A stretch of 64,000 nucleotides of DNA, taken from contig NW_027018019.1 in assembly GCF_032854445.1 (NCBI RefSeq), positions 51,973 through 115,972 of the forward strand. Direction: 5' to 3'. A program made the position numbers and the translations under genes. The DNA comes from Liolophura sinensis (taxonomy: Eukaryota; Mollusca; Polyplacophora; Chitonida; Chitonidae). The notes beneath the pieces were generated by a model that saw only the letters and a list, made by a program, of their open reading frames with translations, did no database searches and had not been told where the DNA came from. Shown here one piece after another: positions 1-14,700 of the stretch. Position 1 is the stretch's first letter. Each line of letters starts with the position of its first letter.

Positions 1-3000
1 CTTCTAAGTCGAAGACAATCTCAATGTCTTTATCTACGTGTAGAAAAACCACACCATTCGTACATGAAAAAGACAAGGTACTTGATACAGTCTGCTGTAA
101 AAAGTACAACTGAACACTGACCCACTTCAGTAAGGTGCCAAAAGATGCGGAATTGAGCCAGGGATCGGCAGCTGTTGAAAAATTGCAAATATCCCTGGTT
201 TCCATGGAGTAAGAGCCGTTGCTGTGCACGTAATTATGACATAAATGATCATTCAATTGTCACTACAGCCAAAAGTATTGGTCGGAGAGCAACGCGTATT
301 GCACCATTCGATTTGTCGTCACAAAATACGTCGGATTAGCCTCTTACCAGCAGCACTGGAACAATTTTTCCACTTTTGCATTTTTGCCTGGTCTTTTTGG
401 TAATTTAAATCGGCTACACTGTACTATGTACCATCGCGACTGGTCAATACTATATTCAACTTTTGACTATATGTTATGTGCCCTTCGGTAGCCCAGAAGA
501 CGTCAAATCTTTGGGCTAAGCCCATTCAACTCACCCAGCAATTGCCTTACTTCTAAGTCGAAGACAATCTCAATGTCTTTATCTACGTGTAGAAAAACCA
601 GACCATTTGTACATAAAAAACACAAGGTACTTGATACAGTCTGCTGTAAAAAGTACAACTGAACACTGACCCACTTCAGTAAGGTGCCAAAAGATGCGGA
701 ATTGAGCCAGGCATCGGCAGCCGATGAAAAATTGCAAATTTGCCTGGTTTCCATGGAGTAAGAGCCGTTGCTGGGCACGTGATTATGACATAAATGATCA
801 TTCAATTGTCGCTACAGCCAAAAGTATTGGTCGGAGAACAACGCAGATTGCACCATTCGATTTCTCCTCACAAAATACGTCGGATTAGCCTCTTACTAGT
901 AGCACTGGAACAGTTTTTCCACTTTTGCATATTTGCCTGGTCTTTTTGTTAATTGAAACCGGCTACACTGTACTCTGTACAATCGCGACTGGTCATTACT
1001 ATATTCAACTTTTGACTATAAGTTATGTGCCCTTCGGTAGCCCAGAAGACCTGAAATCTTTGGGCCAGGCCCATTTAACTCACCCAGCAATTGTCTTACT
1101 TCTAAGTCCAAGACAATCTCAATGTCTTTATCCACGTGTAGAAAAACCACACCATTTGTACATAAAAAACACAAGGTACTTGATACAGTCTGCTGTAAAA
1201 AGTACAACTAAACACTGACCCACATTTATAAGGTGCCAAAAGATGAGGAATTGGGCCAGGCATCGGCAGCTGTTAAAAAATTGCAAATATCAATGGTTTC
1301 CATGGAGTAAGAGCCGTTGCTGGGCACGTGATTATGATATCAATGATCATTGAATTGTCGCTACAGCCAAAAGTATTGGTCGGAGAGCAACGCGGTTTGC
1401 ACCATTCGATTTGTCGTCACAAAATACGTCGGATTAGCCTCTTACCAGCAGCACTGGAACAGTTTTTCCACTTTTGCATTTTTGCCTGGTCTTTTTGTTA
1501 ATTGAAATCGGCTACACTGTACTCTGTACAATCGCGACTGGTCATTACTATATTCAACTTTTGACTATAAGTTATGTGCCCTTCGGTAGCCCAGAGGATC
1601 TGAAATCTTTGGACTCAGCCCATTTAACTCACCCAGCAACTGCCTTACTTCTAAGTGCAAGACAATCTCAATGTCTTTATCTACGTGTAGAAAAACCACA
1701 CCATTTGTACGTGAAAAACACAAGGTACTTGATACAGTCTGCTGTAAAAAGTACAACTAAACACTGACCCACATTTATAAGGTGCCAAAAGATGCGGAAT
1801 TGGGCCAGGCATCGGCAGCTGTTAAAAAATTGTAAATATCCCTGGTTTCCATGGAGTAAGAGCCGTTGCTGGGCACGTGATTATGACAAAAATAATCAAT
1901 GAATTGTCGCTACAGCCAAAAGTATTGGTCGGAGAGCAACGCGGTTTGCACCATTCGATTTCTCCTAACAAAATACGTCGGATTAGCCTCTTACCAGCAG
2001 CACTGGAACAGTTTTTCCACTTTTGCATTTTTGCCTGGTCTTTTTGTTGATTGAAATCGGCTACACTGTACTCTGTACAATCGCGACTGGTCATTACTAT
2101 ATTCAACTTTTGACTATAAGTTATGTGCCCTTCGGTAGCCCAGAAGACGTCAAATCTTTGGCCTTAGGCCATTTAACTCACCCAGCAATTGTCTTACTTC
2201 TAAGTCCAAGACAATCTCAATGTCTTTATCTACGTGTAGAAAAACCAGACCATTTGTACATAAAAAACACAAGGTACTTGATACAGTCTGCAGTAAAAAG
2301 TACAACTAAACACTGACCCACATTTATAAGGTGCCAAAAGATGTGGATTTGGGCCAGGCATCGGCAGCTGTTAAAAAATTGCAAATATCCCTGGTTTCCA
2401 TGGAGTAAGAGCCGTTGCTGGGCACGTGATTATGACATCAATGATCATTCAATTGTCACTACAGCCAAAAGTATTGGTCGGAGAGCATCGCGGTTTGCAC
2501 CATTCGATTTCTCGTCACAAAATACGTCGGATTAGCCTCTTACCAGCAGCACTGGAACATTTTTTCCACTTTTGCATTTTTGCCTGGTCTTTTTGTTAAT
2601 TGAAATCGGCTACACTGTACTCTGTACAATCGCGACTGGTCATTACTATATTCAACTTTTGACTATAAGTTATGTGCCCTTCGGTAGCCCAGAAGACCTG
2701 AAATCTTTGGGCTAAGCCCATTTAACTCACCCAGCAATTGCCTTACTTCTAAGTCGAAGACAATCTCAATGTCTTTATCTACGTGTAGAAAAACCACACC
2801 ATTTGTATGTGAAAAACACAAGGTACTTGATACAGTCTGCTGTAAAAAGTACAACTGAACACTGACCCACTTCAGTAAGGTGCCAAAAGATGCGGAATTG
2901 AGCCAGGTATCGGCAGCTGTTGAAAAATTGCAAATATCCCTGGTTTCCATGGAGAAAGAGCCGTTGCTGGGCACGTGAATATGACATAAATGATCATTCA

Positions 3001-5330
3001 ATTGTCACTACAGCCAAAAGTATTAGTCGGAGAGCAACGCGGTTTGCACCATTCGATTTCTCGTCACAAAATACGTCGGATTAGCCTCTTACCAGCAGCA
3101 CTGGAACAGTTTTTCCACTTTTGCATTTTTACCTGGTCTTTTTGTTAATTAAAATCGGCTACACTGTACTCTGTACAATCGCGACTGGTCATTACTATAT
3201 TCAACTTTTGACTATAAGTTATGTGCCCTTCGGTAGCCCAGAAGACGTCAAATCTTTGGGCTAAGCCCATTTAACTCACCCAGCAATTGTCTTACTTCTA
3301 AGTCCAAGACAATCTCAATGTCTTTATCCACGTGTAGAAAACCCACACCATTTGTACATAAAAAACACAAGGTACTTGATACAGTCTGCTGTAAAAAGTA
3401 CAACTGACCACAGACCTACATGAATAAGGTGCCAAAAGATGCGGAATTGAGCCAGGTATCGGCAGCTGTTGAAAAATTGCAAATTTCCCTGGTTTCCATG
3501 GAGTAAGAGCCGTTGCTGGGCACGTGATTATGACAAAAATGATCATTCAATTGTCACTACAGCCAAAAGTATTGGTCGGAGAGCAACGCGGTTTGCACCA
3601 TTCGATTTGTCGTCACAAAATACGTCGGATTAGCCTCTTACCAGCAGCACTGGAACAATTTTTCCACTTTTGCATTTTTGCCTGGTCTTTTTGTTAATTG
3701 AAATCGGCTACATTGTACTATGTACCATCGCGACTGGTCATTACTATATTCAACTTTTGAGTATAAGTTATGTGCCCTTCGGTAGCCCAGAAGACGTCAA
3801 ATCTTTCGGCTAAGCCCATTTAACTCACCCAGCAATTGTCTTACTTCTAAGTGCAAAACAATCTCAATGTCTTTATCTACGTGTAGAAAAACCACACCAA
3901 TTGTACGTGAAAAACACAAGGTACTTGATACAGTCTGCTGTAAAAAGTACAACTGAACACTGACCCACTTCAGTAAGGTGCCAAAAGATTCGGAATTGAG
4001 CCAGGCATCGGCAGCTGTTGACAAATTGCAAATTTCCCTGGTTTCCATGGAGTAAGAGCCGTTGCTATGCACGTAATTATGACATAAATGATCATTCAAT
4101 TGTCACTACAGCCAAAAGTATTGGTCGGAGAGCAACGCGGATTGCACCATTCGATTTGTCGTCACAAAATACGTCGGATTAGCCTCTTACCAGCAGCACT
4201 GGAACAGTTTTTCCACTTTTGCATTTTTGCTTGGTCTTTTTGTTAATTGAAATCGGCTACACTGTACTCTGTACAATCGCGACTGGTCATTACTATATTC
4301 AACTTTTGACTATAAGTTATGTGCCCTTCGGTAGCCCAGAAGACGTCAAATCTTTGTGCTAAGCCCATTTAACTCACCCAGCAATTGTCTTACTTCTAAG
4401 TCCAAGACAATCTCAATGTCTTTATCTACGTGTAGAAAAACCACACCATTTGTACATAAAAAACACAAGGTACTTGATACAGTCTGCTGTAAAAAGTACA
4501 ACTAAACACTGACCCACATTTATAAGGTGCCAAAAGACGCGGAATTGGGCCAGGCATCGGCAGCTGTTAAAAAATTGCAAATATCCCTGGTTTCCATGGA
4601 GTAAGAGCCGTTGCTGGGCACGTGATTATGACATAAATGATCATTCAATTGTCGCTACAGCCAAAAGTATTGGTTGGAGAGCATCGCGGTTTGCACCATT
4701 CGATTTCTCGTCACAAAATACGTCGGATAAGCCTCTTACCAGCAGCACTGGAACATTTTTTCCACTTTTGCATTTTTGCCTGGTCTTTTTGTTAATTGAA
4801 ATCGGCTACACTGTACTCTGTACAATCGCGACTGGTCATTACTATATTCAACTTTTGACAATAAGTTATGTGCCCTTCGGTAGCCCAGAAGACCTGAAGT
4901 CTTTGGGCTAAGGCCATTTAACTCACCCAGCAATTGCCTTACTTCTAAGTGGAAGACAATCTCAATGTCTTTATCTACGTGTAGAAAAACCACACCATTT
5001 GTACGTGAAAAACACAAGGTACTTGATACAGTCTGCTGTAAAAAGTACAACTGAACACTGACCCACTTCAGTAAGGTGCCAAAAGATGCGGAATTGAGCC
5101 AGGCATCGGCAGCTGTTGAGAAATTGCAAATTTTCCTGGTTTCCATGGAGTAAGAGCCGTTGCTGGGCACGTGAATATGACATAAATGATCATTCAATTG
5201 TCACTACAGCCAAAATTATTGGTCGGAGAGCAACGCGGTTTGCACCATTCGATTTGTCGTCACAAAATACGTCGGATTAGCCTCTTACCAGCAGCACTGG
5301 AACAGTTTTTCCACTTTTGCATTTTTGCCT

Positions 5331-7526
5331 GGTCTGTTTGTTAATTGAAATCGGCTACACTGTACTCTGTACAATCGCGACTGGTCATTACTATATTCAA
5401 CTTTTGACTATAAGTTATGTGCCCTTCGGTAGCCCAGAAGACGTCAAATCTTTGGGCTAAGCCCATTTAACTCACTCAGCAATTGTCTTACTTCTAAGTC
5501 CAAGACAATCTCAATGTCTTTATCTACGTGTAGAAAAATCAGACCATTTGTACATAAAAAACACAAGGTACTTGATACAGTCTGCAGTAAAAAGTACAAC
5601 TAAACACTTACCCACATTTATAAGGTGCCTAAAGATGCGGAATTGGGCCAGGCATCGGCAGCTGTTAAAAAATTGTAAATATCCCTGGTTTCCATGGAGT
5701 AAGAGCCGTTGCTGGGCACGTGATTATGACAAAAATAATCATTGAATTGTCGCTACAGCCAAAAGTATTGGTCGGAGAGCAACGCGGTTTGCACCATTCG
5801 ATTTCTCCTAACAAAATACGTCGGATTAGCCTCTTACCAGCAGCACTGGAACAGTTTTTCCACTTTTGCATTTTTGCCTGGTCTTTTTGTTAATTGAAAT
5901 CGGCTACACTGTACTCTGTACAATCTCGACTGGTCATTACTATATTCAACTTTTGACTATAAGTTATGTGCCCTTCGGTAGCCCAGAAAACGTCAAATCT
6001 TTGGGCTAAGCCCATTTAACTCACCCAGCAATTGCCTTACTTCTAAGTCCAAGACAATCTCAATGTCTTTATCTACGTGTAGAAAAACCACACCATTTGT
6101 ACATGAAAAACACAAGGTACTTGATACAGTCTGCTGTAAAAAGTACAACTGAACACTGACCCACTTCAGTAAGGTGCCAAAAGATGCGGAATTGAGCCAG
6201 GCATCGGCAGCTGTTGAAAAATTGCAAATATCCCTGGTTTCCATGGAGTAAGAGCCGTTGCTACGCACGTGATTATGACATAAATGATCATTCAATTGTC
6301 ACTACAGCCAAAAGTATTGGTCGGAGAGCAACGCGGATTGCACCATTCGATTTGTCGTCACAAAATACGTCGGATTAGCCTCTTACTAGTAGCACTGGAA
6401 CAGTTTTTCCACTTTTGCATTTTTGCCTGGTCTTTTTGTTAATTGAAATCGGCTACACTGTACTCTGTACAATCGCGACTGGTTATTACTATATTCAACT
6501 TTTGACTATAAGTTATGTGCCCTTCGGTAGCCCAGAAGACCTGAAATCTTTGGGCCAAGCTCATTTAACTCACCCAGCAGTTGTCTTACTTCTAAGTGCA
6601 AGACAATCTCAAAGTCTTTATCTACGTGTAGAAAAACCACACCATTTGTACATAAAAAACACAAGGCACTTGATACAGTCTGCTGTAAAAAGTACAACTA
6701 AACACTGACCCACATTTATAAGGTGCCAAAAGATGCGGAGTTGGGCCAGGCATCGGCAGCTGTTAAAAAATTGCAAATATCCCTGGTTTCCATGGAGTAA
6801 GAGCCGTTGCTGGGCACGTGATTATGACATAAATGATCATTCAATTGTCACTACAGCCAAAAGTATTGGTCGGAGAGCAACGCGGTTTGCACCATTCGAT
6901 TTCTCGTCACAAAATACGTCGGATTAGCCTCTTACCAGCAGCACTGGAACAGTTTTTCCACTTTTGCATTTTTGCCTGGTCTTTTTGTTAATTGAAATCG
7001 GCTACACTGTACTCTGTACAATCGCGACTGGTCATTACTATATTCAACTTTTGACTATAAGTTATGTGCCCTTCGGTAGCCCAGAAGACGTCAAATCTTT
7101 GGGTACAGCCCATTTAACTCACTCAGCAATTGTCTTACTTCTAAGTCCAAGACAATCTCAATGTCTTTATCTACGTGTAGAAAAACCAGACCATTTGTAC
7201 ATAAAAAACACAAGGTACTTGATACAGTCTGCTGTAAAAAGTACTACTAAACACTGACCCACATTTATAAGGTGCCAAAAGATGCGGAATTGGGCCAGGC
7301 ATCGGCAGCTGTTAAAAAATTGCAAATATCCCTGGTTTCCATGGAGTAAGAGCCGTTGCTGGGCACGTGATTATGACATCAATGATCATTCAATTGTCGC
7401 TACAGCCAAAAGTATTGGTCGGAGAGCATCGCGGTTTGCACCATTCGATTTCTCGTCACAAAATACGTCGGATTAGCCTCTTACCAGCAGCACTGGAACA
7501 TTTTTTCCACTTTTGCATTTTTGCCT
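5331..7526. repeat. Higher-order repeat, 4-monomer block, copy 1
   Basis: A four-monomer block of 2,196 bp that is repeated directly at 7527-9722 with only a handful of differences (for example 6664 versus 8860, and 6956 versus 9152). Upstream of about 5,330 the two alignments diverge to ordinary inter-monomer levels, so this is a recent unit duplication within the satellite. Confidence 0.8.
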
Positions 7527-9722
7527 GGTCTGTTTGTTAATTGAAATCGGCTACACTGTACTCTGTACAATCGCGACTGGTCATTACTATATTCAACTTT
7601 TGACTATAAGTTATGTGCCCTTCGGTAGCCCAGAAGACGTCAAATCTTTCGGCTAAGCCCATTTAACTCACTCAGCAATTGTCTTACTTCTAAGTCCAAG
7701 ACAATCTCAATGTCTTTATCTACGTGTAGAAAAACCAGACCATTTGTACATAAAAAACACAAGGTACTTGATACAGTCTGCAGTAAAAAGTACAACTAAA
7801 CACTTACCCACATTTATAAGGTGCCTAAAGATGCGGAATTGGGCCAGGCATCGGCAGCTGTTAAAAAATTGTAAATATCCCTGGTTTCCATGGAGTAAGA
7901 GCCGTTGCTGGGCACGTGATTATGACAAAAATAATCATTGAATTGTCGCTACAGCCAAAAGTATTGGTCGGAGAGCAACGCGGTTTGCACCATTCGATTT
8001 CTCCTAACAAAATACGTCGGATTAGCCTCTTACCAGCAGCACTGGAACAGTTTTTCCACTTTTGCATTTTTGCCTGGTCTTTTTGTTAATTGAAATCGGC
8101 TACACTGTACTCTGTACAATCTCGACTGGTCATTACTATATTCAACTTTTGACTATAAGTTATGTGCCCTTCGGTAGCCCAGAAAACGTCAAATCTTTGG
8201 GCTAAGCCCATTTAACTCACCCAGCAATTGCCTTACTTCTAAGTCCAAGACAATCTCAATGTCTTTATCTACGTGTAGAAAAACCACACCATTTGTACAT
8301 GAAAAACACAAGGTACTTGATACAGTCTGCTGTAAAAAGTACAACTGAACACTGACCCACTTCAGTAAGGTGCCAAAAGATGCGGAATTGAGCCAGGCAT
8401 CGGCAGCTGTTGAAAAATTGCAAATATCCCTGGTTTCCATGGAGTAAGAGCCGTTGCTACGCACGTGATTATGACATAAATGATCATTCAATTGTCACTA
8501 CAGCCAAAAGTATTGGTCGGAGAGCAACGCGGATTGCACCATTCGATTTGTCGTCACAAAATACGTCGGATTAGCCTCTTACTAGTAGCACTGGAACAGT
8601 TTTTCCACTTTTGCATTTTTGCCTGGTCTTTTTGTTAATTGAAATCGGCTACACTGTACTCTGTACAATCGCGACTGGTTATTACTATATTCAACTTTTG
8701 ACTATAAGTTATGTGCCCTTCGGTAGCCCAGAAGACCTGAAATCTTTGGGCCAAGCTCATTTAACTCACCCAGCAGTTGTCTTACTTCTAAGTGCAAGAC
8801 AATCTCAAAGTCTTTATCTACGTGTAGAAAAACCACACCATTTGTACATAAAAAACACAAGGTACTTGATACAGTCTGCTGTAAAAAGTACAACTAAACA
8901 CTGACCCACATTTATAAGGTGCCAAAAGATGCGGAGTTGGGCCAGGCATCGGCAGCTGTTAAAAAATTGCAAATATCCCTGGTTTCCATGGAGTAAGAGC
9001 CGTTGCTGGGCACGTGATTATGACATAAATGATCATTCAATTGTCACTACAGCCAAAAGTATTGGTCGGAGAGCAACGCGGTTTGCACCATTCGATTTCT
9101 CGTCACAAAATACGTCGGATTAGCCTCTTACCAGCAGCACTGGAACAGTTTTTACACTTTTGCATTTTTGCCTGGTCTTTTTGTTAATTGAAATCGGCTA
9201 CACTGTACTCTGTACAATCGCGACTGGTCATTACTATATTCAACTTTTGACTATAAGTTATGTGCCCTTCGGTAGCCCAGAAGACGTCAAATCTTTGGGT
9301 ACAGCCCATTTAACTCACTCAGCAATTGTCTTACTTCTAAGTCCAAGACAATCTCAATGTCTTTATCTACGTGTAGAAAAACCAGACCATTTGTACATAA
9401 AAAACACAAGGTACTTGATACAGTCTGCTGTAAAAAGTACTACTAAACACTGACCCACATTTATAAGGTGCCAAAAGATGCGGAATTGGGCCAGGCATCG
9501 GCAGCTGTTAAAAAATTGCAAATATCCCTGGTTTCCATGGAGTAAGAGCCGTTGCTGGGCACGTGATTATGACATCAATGATCATTCAATTGTCGCTACA
9601 GCCAAAAGTATTGGTCGGAGAGCATCGCGGTTTGCACCATTCGATTTCTCGTCACAAAATACGTCGGATTAGCCTCTTACCAGCAGCACTGGAACATTTT
9701 TTCCACTTTTGCATTTTTGCCT
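7527..9722. repeat. Higher-order repeat, 4-monomer block, copy 2
   Basis: Second tandem copy of the 2,196-bp block. A third, slightly more diverged copy lies at about 14,115-16,310. The third copy has its own variants, such as GGGCTCAGCC near 15,886 where copies 1 and 2 read GGGTACAGCC. The separation of copies 2 and 3 is twelve monomers. Confidence 0.8.
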
Positions 9723-9999
9723 GGTCTTTTTGTTAATTGAAATCGGCTACACTGTACTCTGTACAATCGCGACTGGTCATTACTATATTCAACTTTTGAC
9801 TATAAGTTATGTGCCCTTCGGTAGCCCAGAAGACCTGAAATCTTTGGGCTAAGCCCATTTAACTCACCCAGCAATTGCCTTACTTCTAAGTCGAAGACAA
9901 TCTCAATGTCTTTATCTACGTGTAGAAAAACCACACCATTTGTATGTGAAAAACACAAGGTACTTGATACAGTCTGCTGTAAAAAGTACAACTGACCAC

Positions 10000-12900
10000 A
10001 GACCTACATGAATAAGGTGCCAAAAGATGCGGAATTGAGCCAGGTATCGGCAGCTGTTGAAAAATTGCAAATTTCCCTGGTTTCCATGGAGTAAGAGCGT
10101 TGCTGGTGATTATGACAAAAATGATCATTGAATTGTCACCACAGCCAAAAGTATTGGTCGGAGAGCAACGCGGTTTGCACCATTCGATTTGTCGTCACAA
10201 AATACGTCGGATTAGCCTCTTACCAGCAGCACTGGAACAATTTTTCCACTTTTTGCATTTTTGCCTGGTCTTTTTGTTAATTGAAATCGGCTACATTGTA
10301 CTATGTACCATCGCGACTGGTCATATACTATATTCAACTTTTTGACTATAAGTTATGTGCCCTTCGGTAGCCCAGAAGACGTTCAAATCTTTCGGCTAAG
10401 CCATTTAACTCACCCAGCAATTGTCTTACTTCTAAGTGCAAAACAATCTCAATGTCTTTATCTACGTGTAGAAAAACCACACCAATTGTACGTTGAAAAA
10501 CACAAGGTACTTGATACAGTCTGCTGTAAAAAGTACAACTGAACACTGACCCACTTCAGTAAGGTGCCAAAAGGATCGGAATTAAGCCAGGCATCGGCAG
10601 CTGTTGACAAAATTGCAAATTTCCCTGGTTTCCATGGAGTAAGAGCCGTTGCTACGCACGTAATATGACATAAATGATCATTCAATTGTCACTACAGCCA
10701 AAAGTATTGGTCGGAGAGCAACGCGGATTGCACCATTCGATTTGTCGTCAAAAAATACGTCGGATTAGCCTCTTACCAGCAGCACTGGAACAGTTTTTCC
10801 ACTTTTGCATTTTTGCTTGGTCTTTTTGTTAATTGAAATCGGCTACACTGTACTCTGTACAATCGCGACTGGTCATTACTATATTCAACTTTTGACTATA
10901 AAGTTATGTGCCCTTCGGTAGCCCAGAAGACGTCAAATCTTTCTGCTAATCCCATTTAACTCACCCAGCAATTGTCTTACTTCTAAGTCCAAAACAATCT
11001 CAATGTCTTTATCTACGTGTAGAAAAACCACACCATTTGTACATAAAAAACACAAGGTACTTGATACAGTCTGCAGTAAAAAGTACAACTAAACACTAAC
11101 CCAAATTTATAAGATGCCTAAAAGACACGAATTGGGCCATTCATCGGCAGCTGTTAAAAAATTGCAAATATCCCTGGTTTCCATGGAGTAAGAGCCGTTG
11201 CTGGGCACGTGATTATGACATCAATGATCATTCAATTGTCACTACAGCCAAAAAGTATTGGTCGGAGAGCATCGCGGTTTGCACCATTCGATTTCTCGTC
11301 ACAAAATACGTCGGATTAGCCTCTTACCAGCAGCACTGGAACATTTTTTCCACTTTTGCATTTTTGCCTGGTCTTTTTGTTAATTGAAATCGGCTACACT
11401 GTACTATGTACAATCGCGACTGGTCATTACTATATTCAACTTTTGACTATAAGTTATGTGCCCTTCGGTAGCCCAGAAGACCTGAAATCTTTGGGCTAAG
11501 CCCATTTAACTCACCCAGCAATTGCCTTACTTCTAAGTCGAAGACAATCTCAATGTCTTTATCTACGTGTAGAAAAAACCACACCATTTGTATGTGAAAA
11601 ACACAAGGTACTTGATACAGTCTGCTGTAAAAAAGTACAACTGAACACTGACCCACTTCAGTAAGGTGCCAAAAGATGCGGGAATTGAGCCAGGCATCGG
11701 CAGCTGTTGGAAAATTGCAAATATCCCTGGTTTCCATGGAGTAAGAGCCGTTGCTGTGCACGTGAATATGACATAAATGATCATTCAATTGTCACTACAG
11801 CCAAAAGTATTAGTCGGAGAGCAACGCGGTTTGCACCATTCGATTTCTCCTCACAAAATACGTCGGATTAGCCTCTTACAGCAGCACTGGAACAGTTTTC
11901 CACTTTTGCATTTTTACCTGGTCTTTTTGTTAATTAAAATCGGCTACACTGTACTCTGTACAATCGCGACTGGTCATTACTATATTCAACTTTTGACTAT
12001 AAGTTATGTGCCCTTCGGTAGCCCAGAAGACGTCAAATCTTTGGGCTCAGCCCATTTAACTCACCCAGCAATTGTCTTACTTCTAAGTGCAAGACAATCT
12101 CAATGTCCTTATCTACGTGTAGAAAAACCAGACCATTGTACATAAAAAACACAAGGTACTTGATACAGTCTGCTGTAAAAAGTACAACTGACCACAGACC
12201 TACATGAATAAGGTGCCAAAAGATGCGGAATTGAGCCAGGTATCGGCAGCTGTTGAAAAATTGCAAATTTCCCTGGTTTCCATGGAGTAAGAGCCGTTGC
12301 TGGGCACGTGATTATGACAAAAAAATGCATCATTCAATTGTCACTACAGCCGAAAGTATTGGTCGGAGAGCAACGCGGTTTGCACCATTCGATTTGTCGT
12401 CACAAAATACGTCGGATTAGCCTCTTACCAGCAGCACTGGAACAATTTTTCCACTTTTGCATTTTTGCCTGGTCTTTTTGTTAATTGAAATCGGCTACAT
12501 TGTACTATGTACCATCGCGACTGGTCATTACTATATTCAACTTTTGACTATAAGTTATGTGCCCTTCGGTAGCCCAGAAGACGTCAAATCTTTCGGCTAA
12601 GCCCATTTAACTCACCCAGCAATTGTCTTACTTCTAAGTGCAAAACAATCTCATGTCTTTATCTACGTGTAGAAAAACCACACCAATTGTACGTGAAAAA
12701 CACAAGGTAATTGATACAGTCTGCTGTAAAAAGTACAAACTGAAACACTGACCCCACTTCAGTAAGGTGCCAAAAGATTCGAATTGAGCCAGGCATCGGC
12801 AGCTTTTGACAAATTGCAAATTTCCCTGTTTCCATGGAGTAAGAGCCGTTGCTACGCACGTAATTATGACATAAATGATCATTCAATTGTCACTACAGCC

Positions 12901-14700
12901 AAAAGTATTGGTCGGAGAGCAACGCGGATTGCACCATTCGATTTGTCGTCACAAAATACGTCGGATTAGCCTCTTACCAGCAGCACTGGAACAGTTTTTC
13001 CACTTTTGCATTTTTGCCTGGTCTTTTTGTTAATTGAAATCGGCTACACTGTACTCTGTACAATCGCGACTGGTCATTACTATATTCAACTTTTGACTAT
13101 AAGTTATGTGCCCTTCGGTAGCCCAGAAGACGTCAAATCTTTGTGCTAAGCCCATTTAAACTCACCCAGCAATTGTCTTACTTCTAAGTCCAAGACAATC
13201 TCAATGTCTTTATCTACGTGTAGAAAAACCACACCATTTGTACATAAAAAACACAAGGTACTTGATACAGTCTGCTGTAAAAAGTACAACTAAACACTGA
13301 CCCCACATTTATAAGGTGCCAAAAGACGCGGAATTGGGCAAGGCATCGGCAGCTGTTAAAAAATTGCAAATATCCCTGGTTTCCATGGAGTAAGAGCCGT
13401 TGCTGGGCACGTGATTATGACATAAATGATCATTCAATTGTCGCTACAGCCAAAAGCATTGGTTGGAGAGCATCGCGGTTTGCACCATTCGATTTCTCGT
13501 CACAAAATACGTCGGATAAGCTCTTACCAGCAGCACTGGAACATTTTTTCCACTTTTGCATTTTTGCCTGGTCTTTTTGTTAATTGAAATCGGCTACACT
13601 GTACTCTGTACAATCGCGACTGGTCATTACTATATTCAACTTTTGACAATAAGTTATGTGCCCTTCGGTAGCCCAGAAGACCTGAAGTCTTTGGGCTAAG
13701 GCCATTTAACTCACCCAGCAATTGCCTTACTTCTAAGTGGAAGACAATCTCAATGTCTTTATCTACGTGTAGAAAAACCACACCATTTGTACGTGAAAAA
13801 CACAAGGTACTTGATACAGTCTGCTGTAAAAAGTACAACTGAACACTGACCCACTTCAGTAAGGTGCCAAAGATGCGGAATTGAGCCAGGCATCGCAGCT
13901 GTTGAGAAATTGCAAATTTTCCTGGTTTCCATGGAGTAAGAGCCGTTGCTGGGCACGTGAATATGACATAAATGATCATTCAATTGTCACTACAGCCAAA
14001 AGTATTGGTCGGAGAGCAACGCGTTTGCACCATTCGATTTGTCGTCACAAAATACGTCGGATTAGCCTCTTACCAGCAGCACTGGAACAGTTTTTCCACT
14101 TTGCATTTTTACCTGGTCTGTTTGTTAATTGAAATCGGCTACACTGTACTCTGTACAATCGCGACTGGTCATTACTATATTCAACTTTGACTATAAGTTA
14201 TGTGCCCTTCGGTAGCCCAGAAGACGTCAAATCTTTGGGCTAAGCCAATTTAACTCACTCAGCAATTGTCTTACTTCTAAGTCCAAGACAATCTCAATGT
14301 CTTTATCTACGTGTAGAAAAACCACACCATTTGTACATAAAAAACACAAGGTACTTGATACAGTCTGCAGTAAAAAGTAACAACTAAACACTTACCCACA
14401 TTTATAAGGTGCCTAAAGATGCGGAATTGGGCCAGGCATCGGCAGCTGTGAAAAATTGTAAATATCCCTGGTTTCCATGGAGTAAGAGCCGTTGCTGGGC
14501 ACGTAATTATGACAAAAATAATCATTGAATTGTCGCTACAGCCAAAAGTATTGGTCGGAGAGCAACGCGGTTTGCACCATTCGATTTCTCCTAACAAAAT
14601 ACGTCGGATTAGCCTCTTACCAGCAGCACTGGAACAGTTTTTTCCACTTTTGCATTTTTGCCTGGTCTTTTTGTTTATGAAATCGGCTACACTGTACTCT
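10000..14700. repeat. Satellite segment rich in one-base indels
   Basis: This stretch is a displaced duplicate of monomers found earlier in the array; for example 13,524-13,979 corresponds to 4,736-5,197, sixteen monomers away. Unlike its partners it carries many single-base gains and losses (near 10,098, 10,254, 10,382, 11,575, 12,326, 12,655, 12,740, 13,895 and 14,374), often in homopolymers. The pattern is more like uneven consensus accuracy than ordinary satellite divergence, which elsewhere is mainly substitutions. Confidence 0.7.

Noticed and set aside
925-1218. Recurring 60-150 codon ORFs on both strands in the satellite
   Set aside because: They repeat with the 549-bp period, occur in several frames at once, differ in length through random stops and match no known protein; they are by-products of the repeat.
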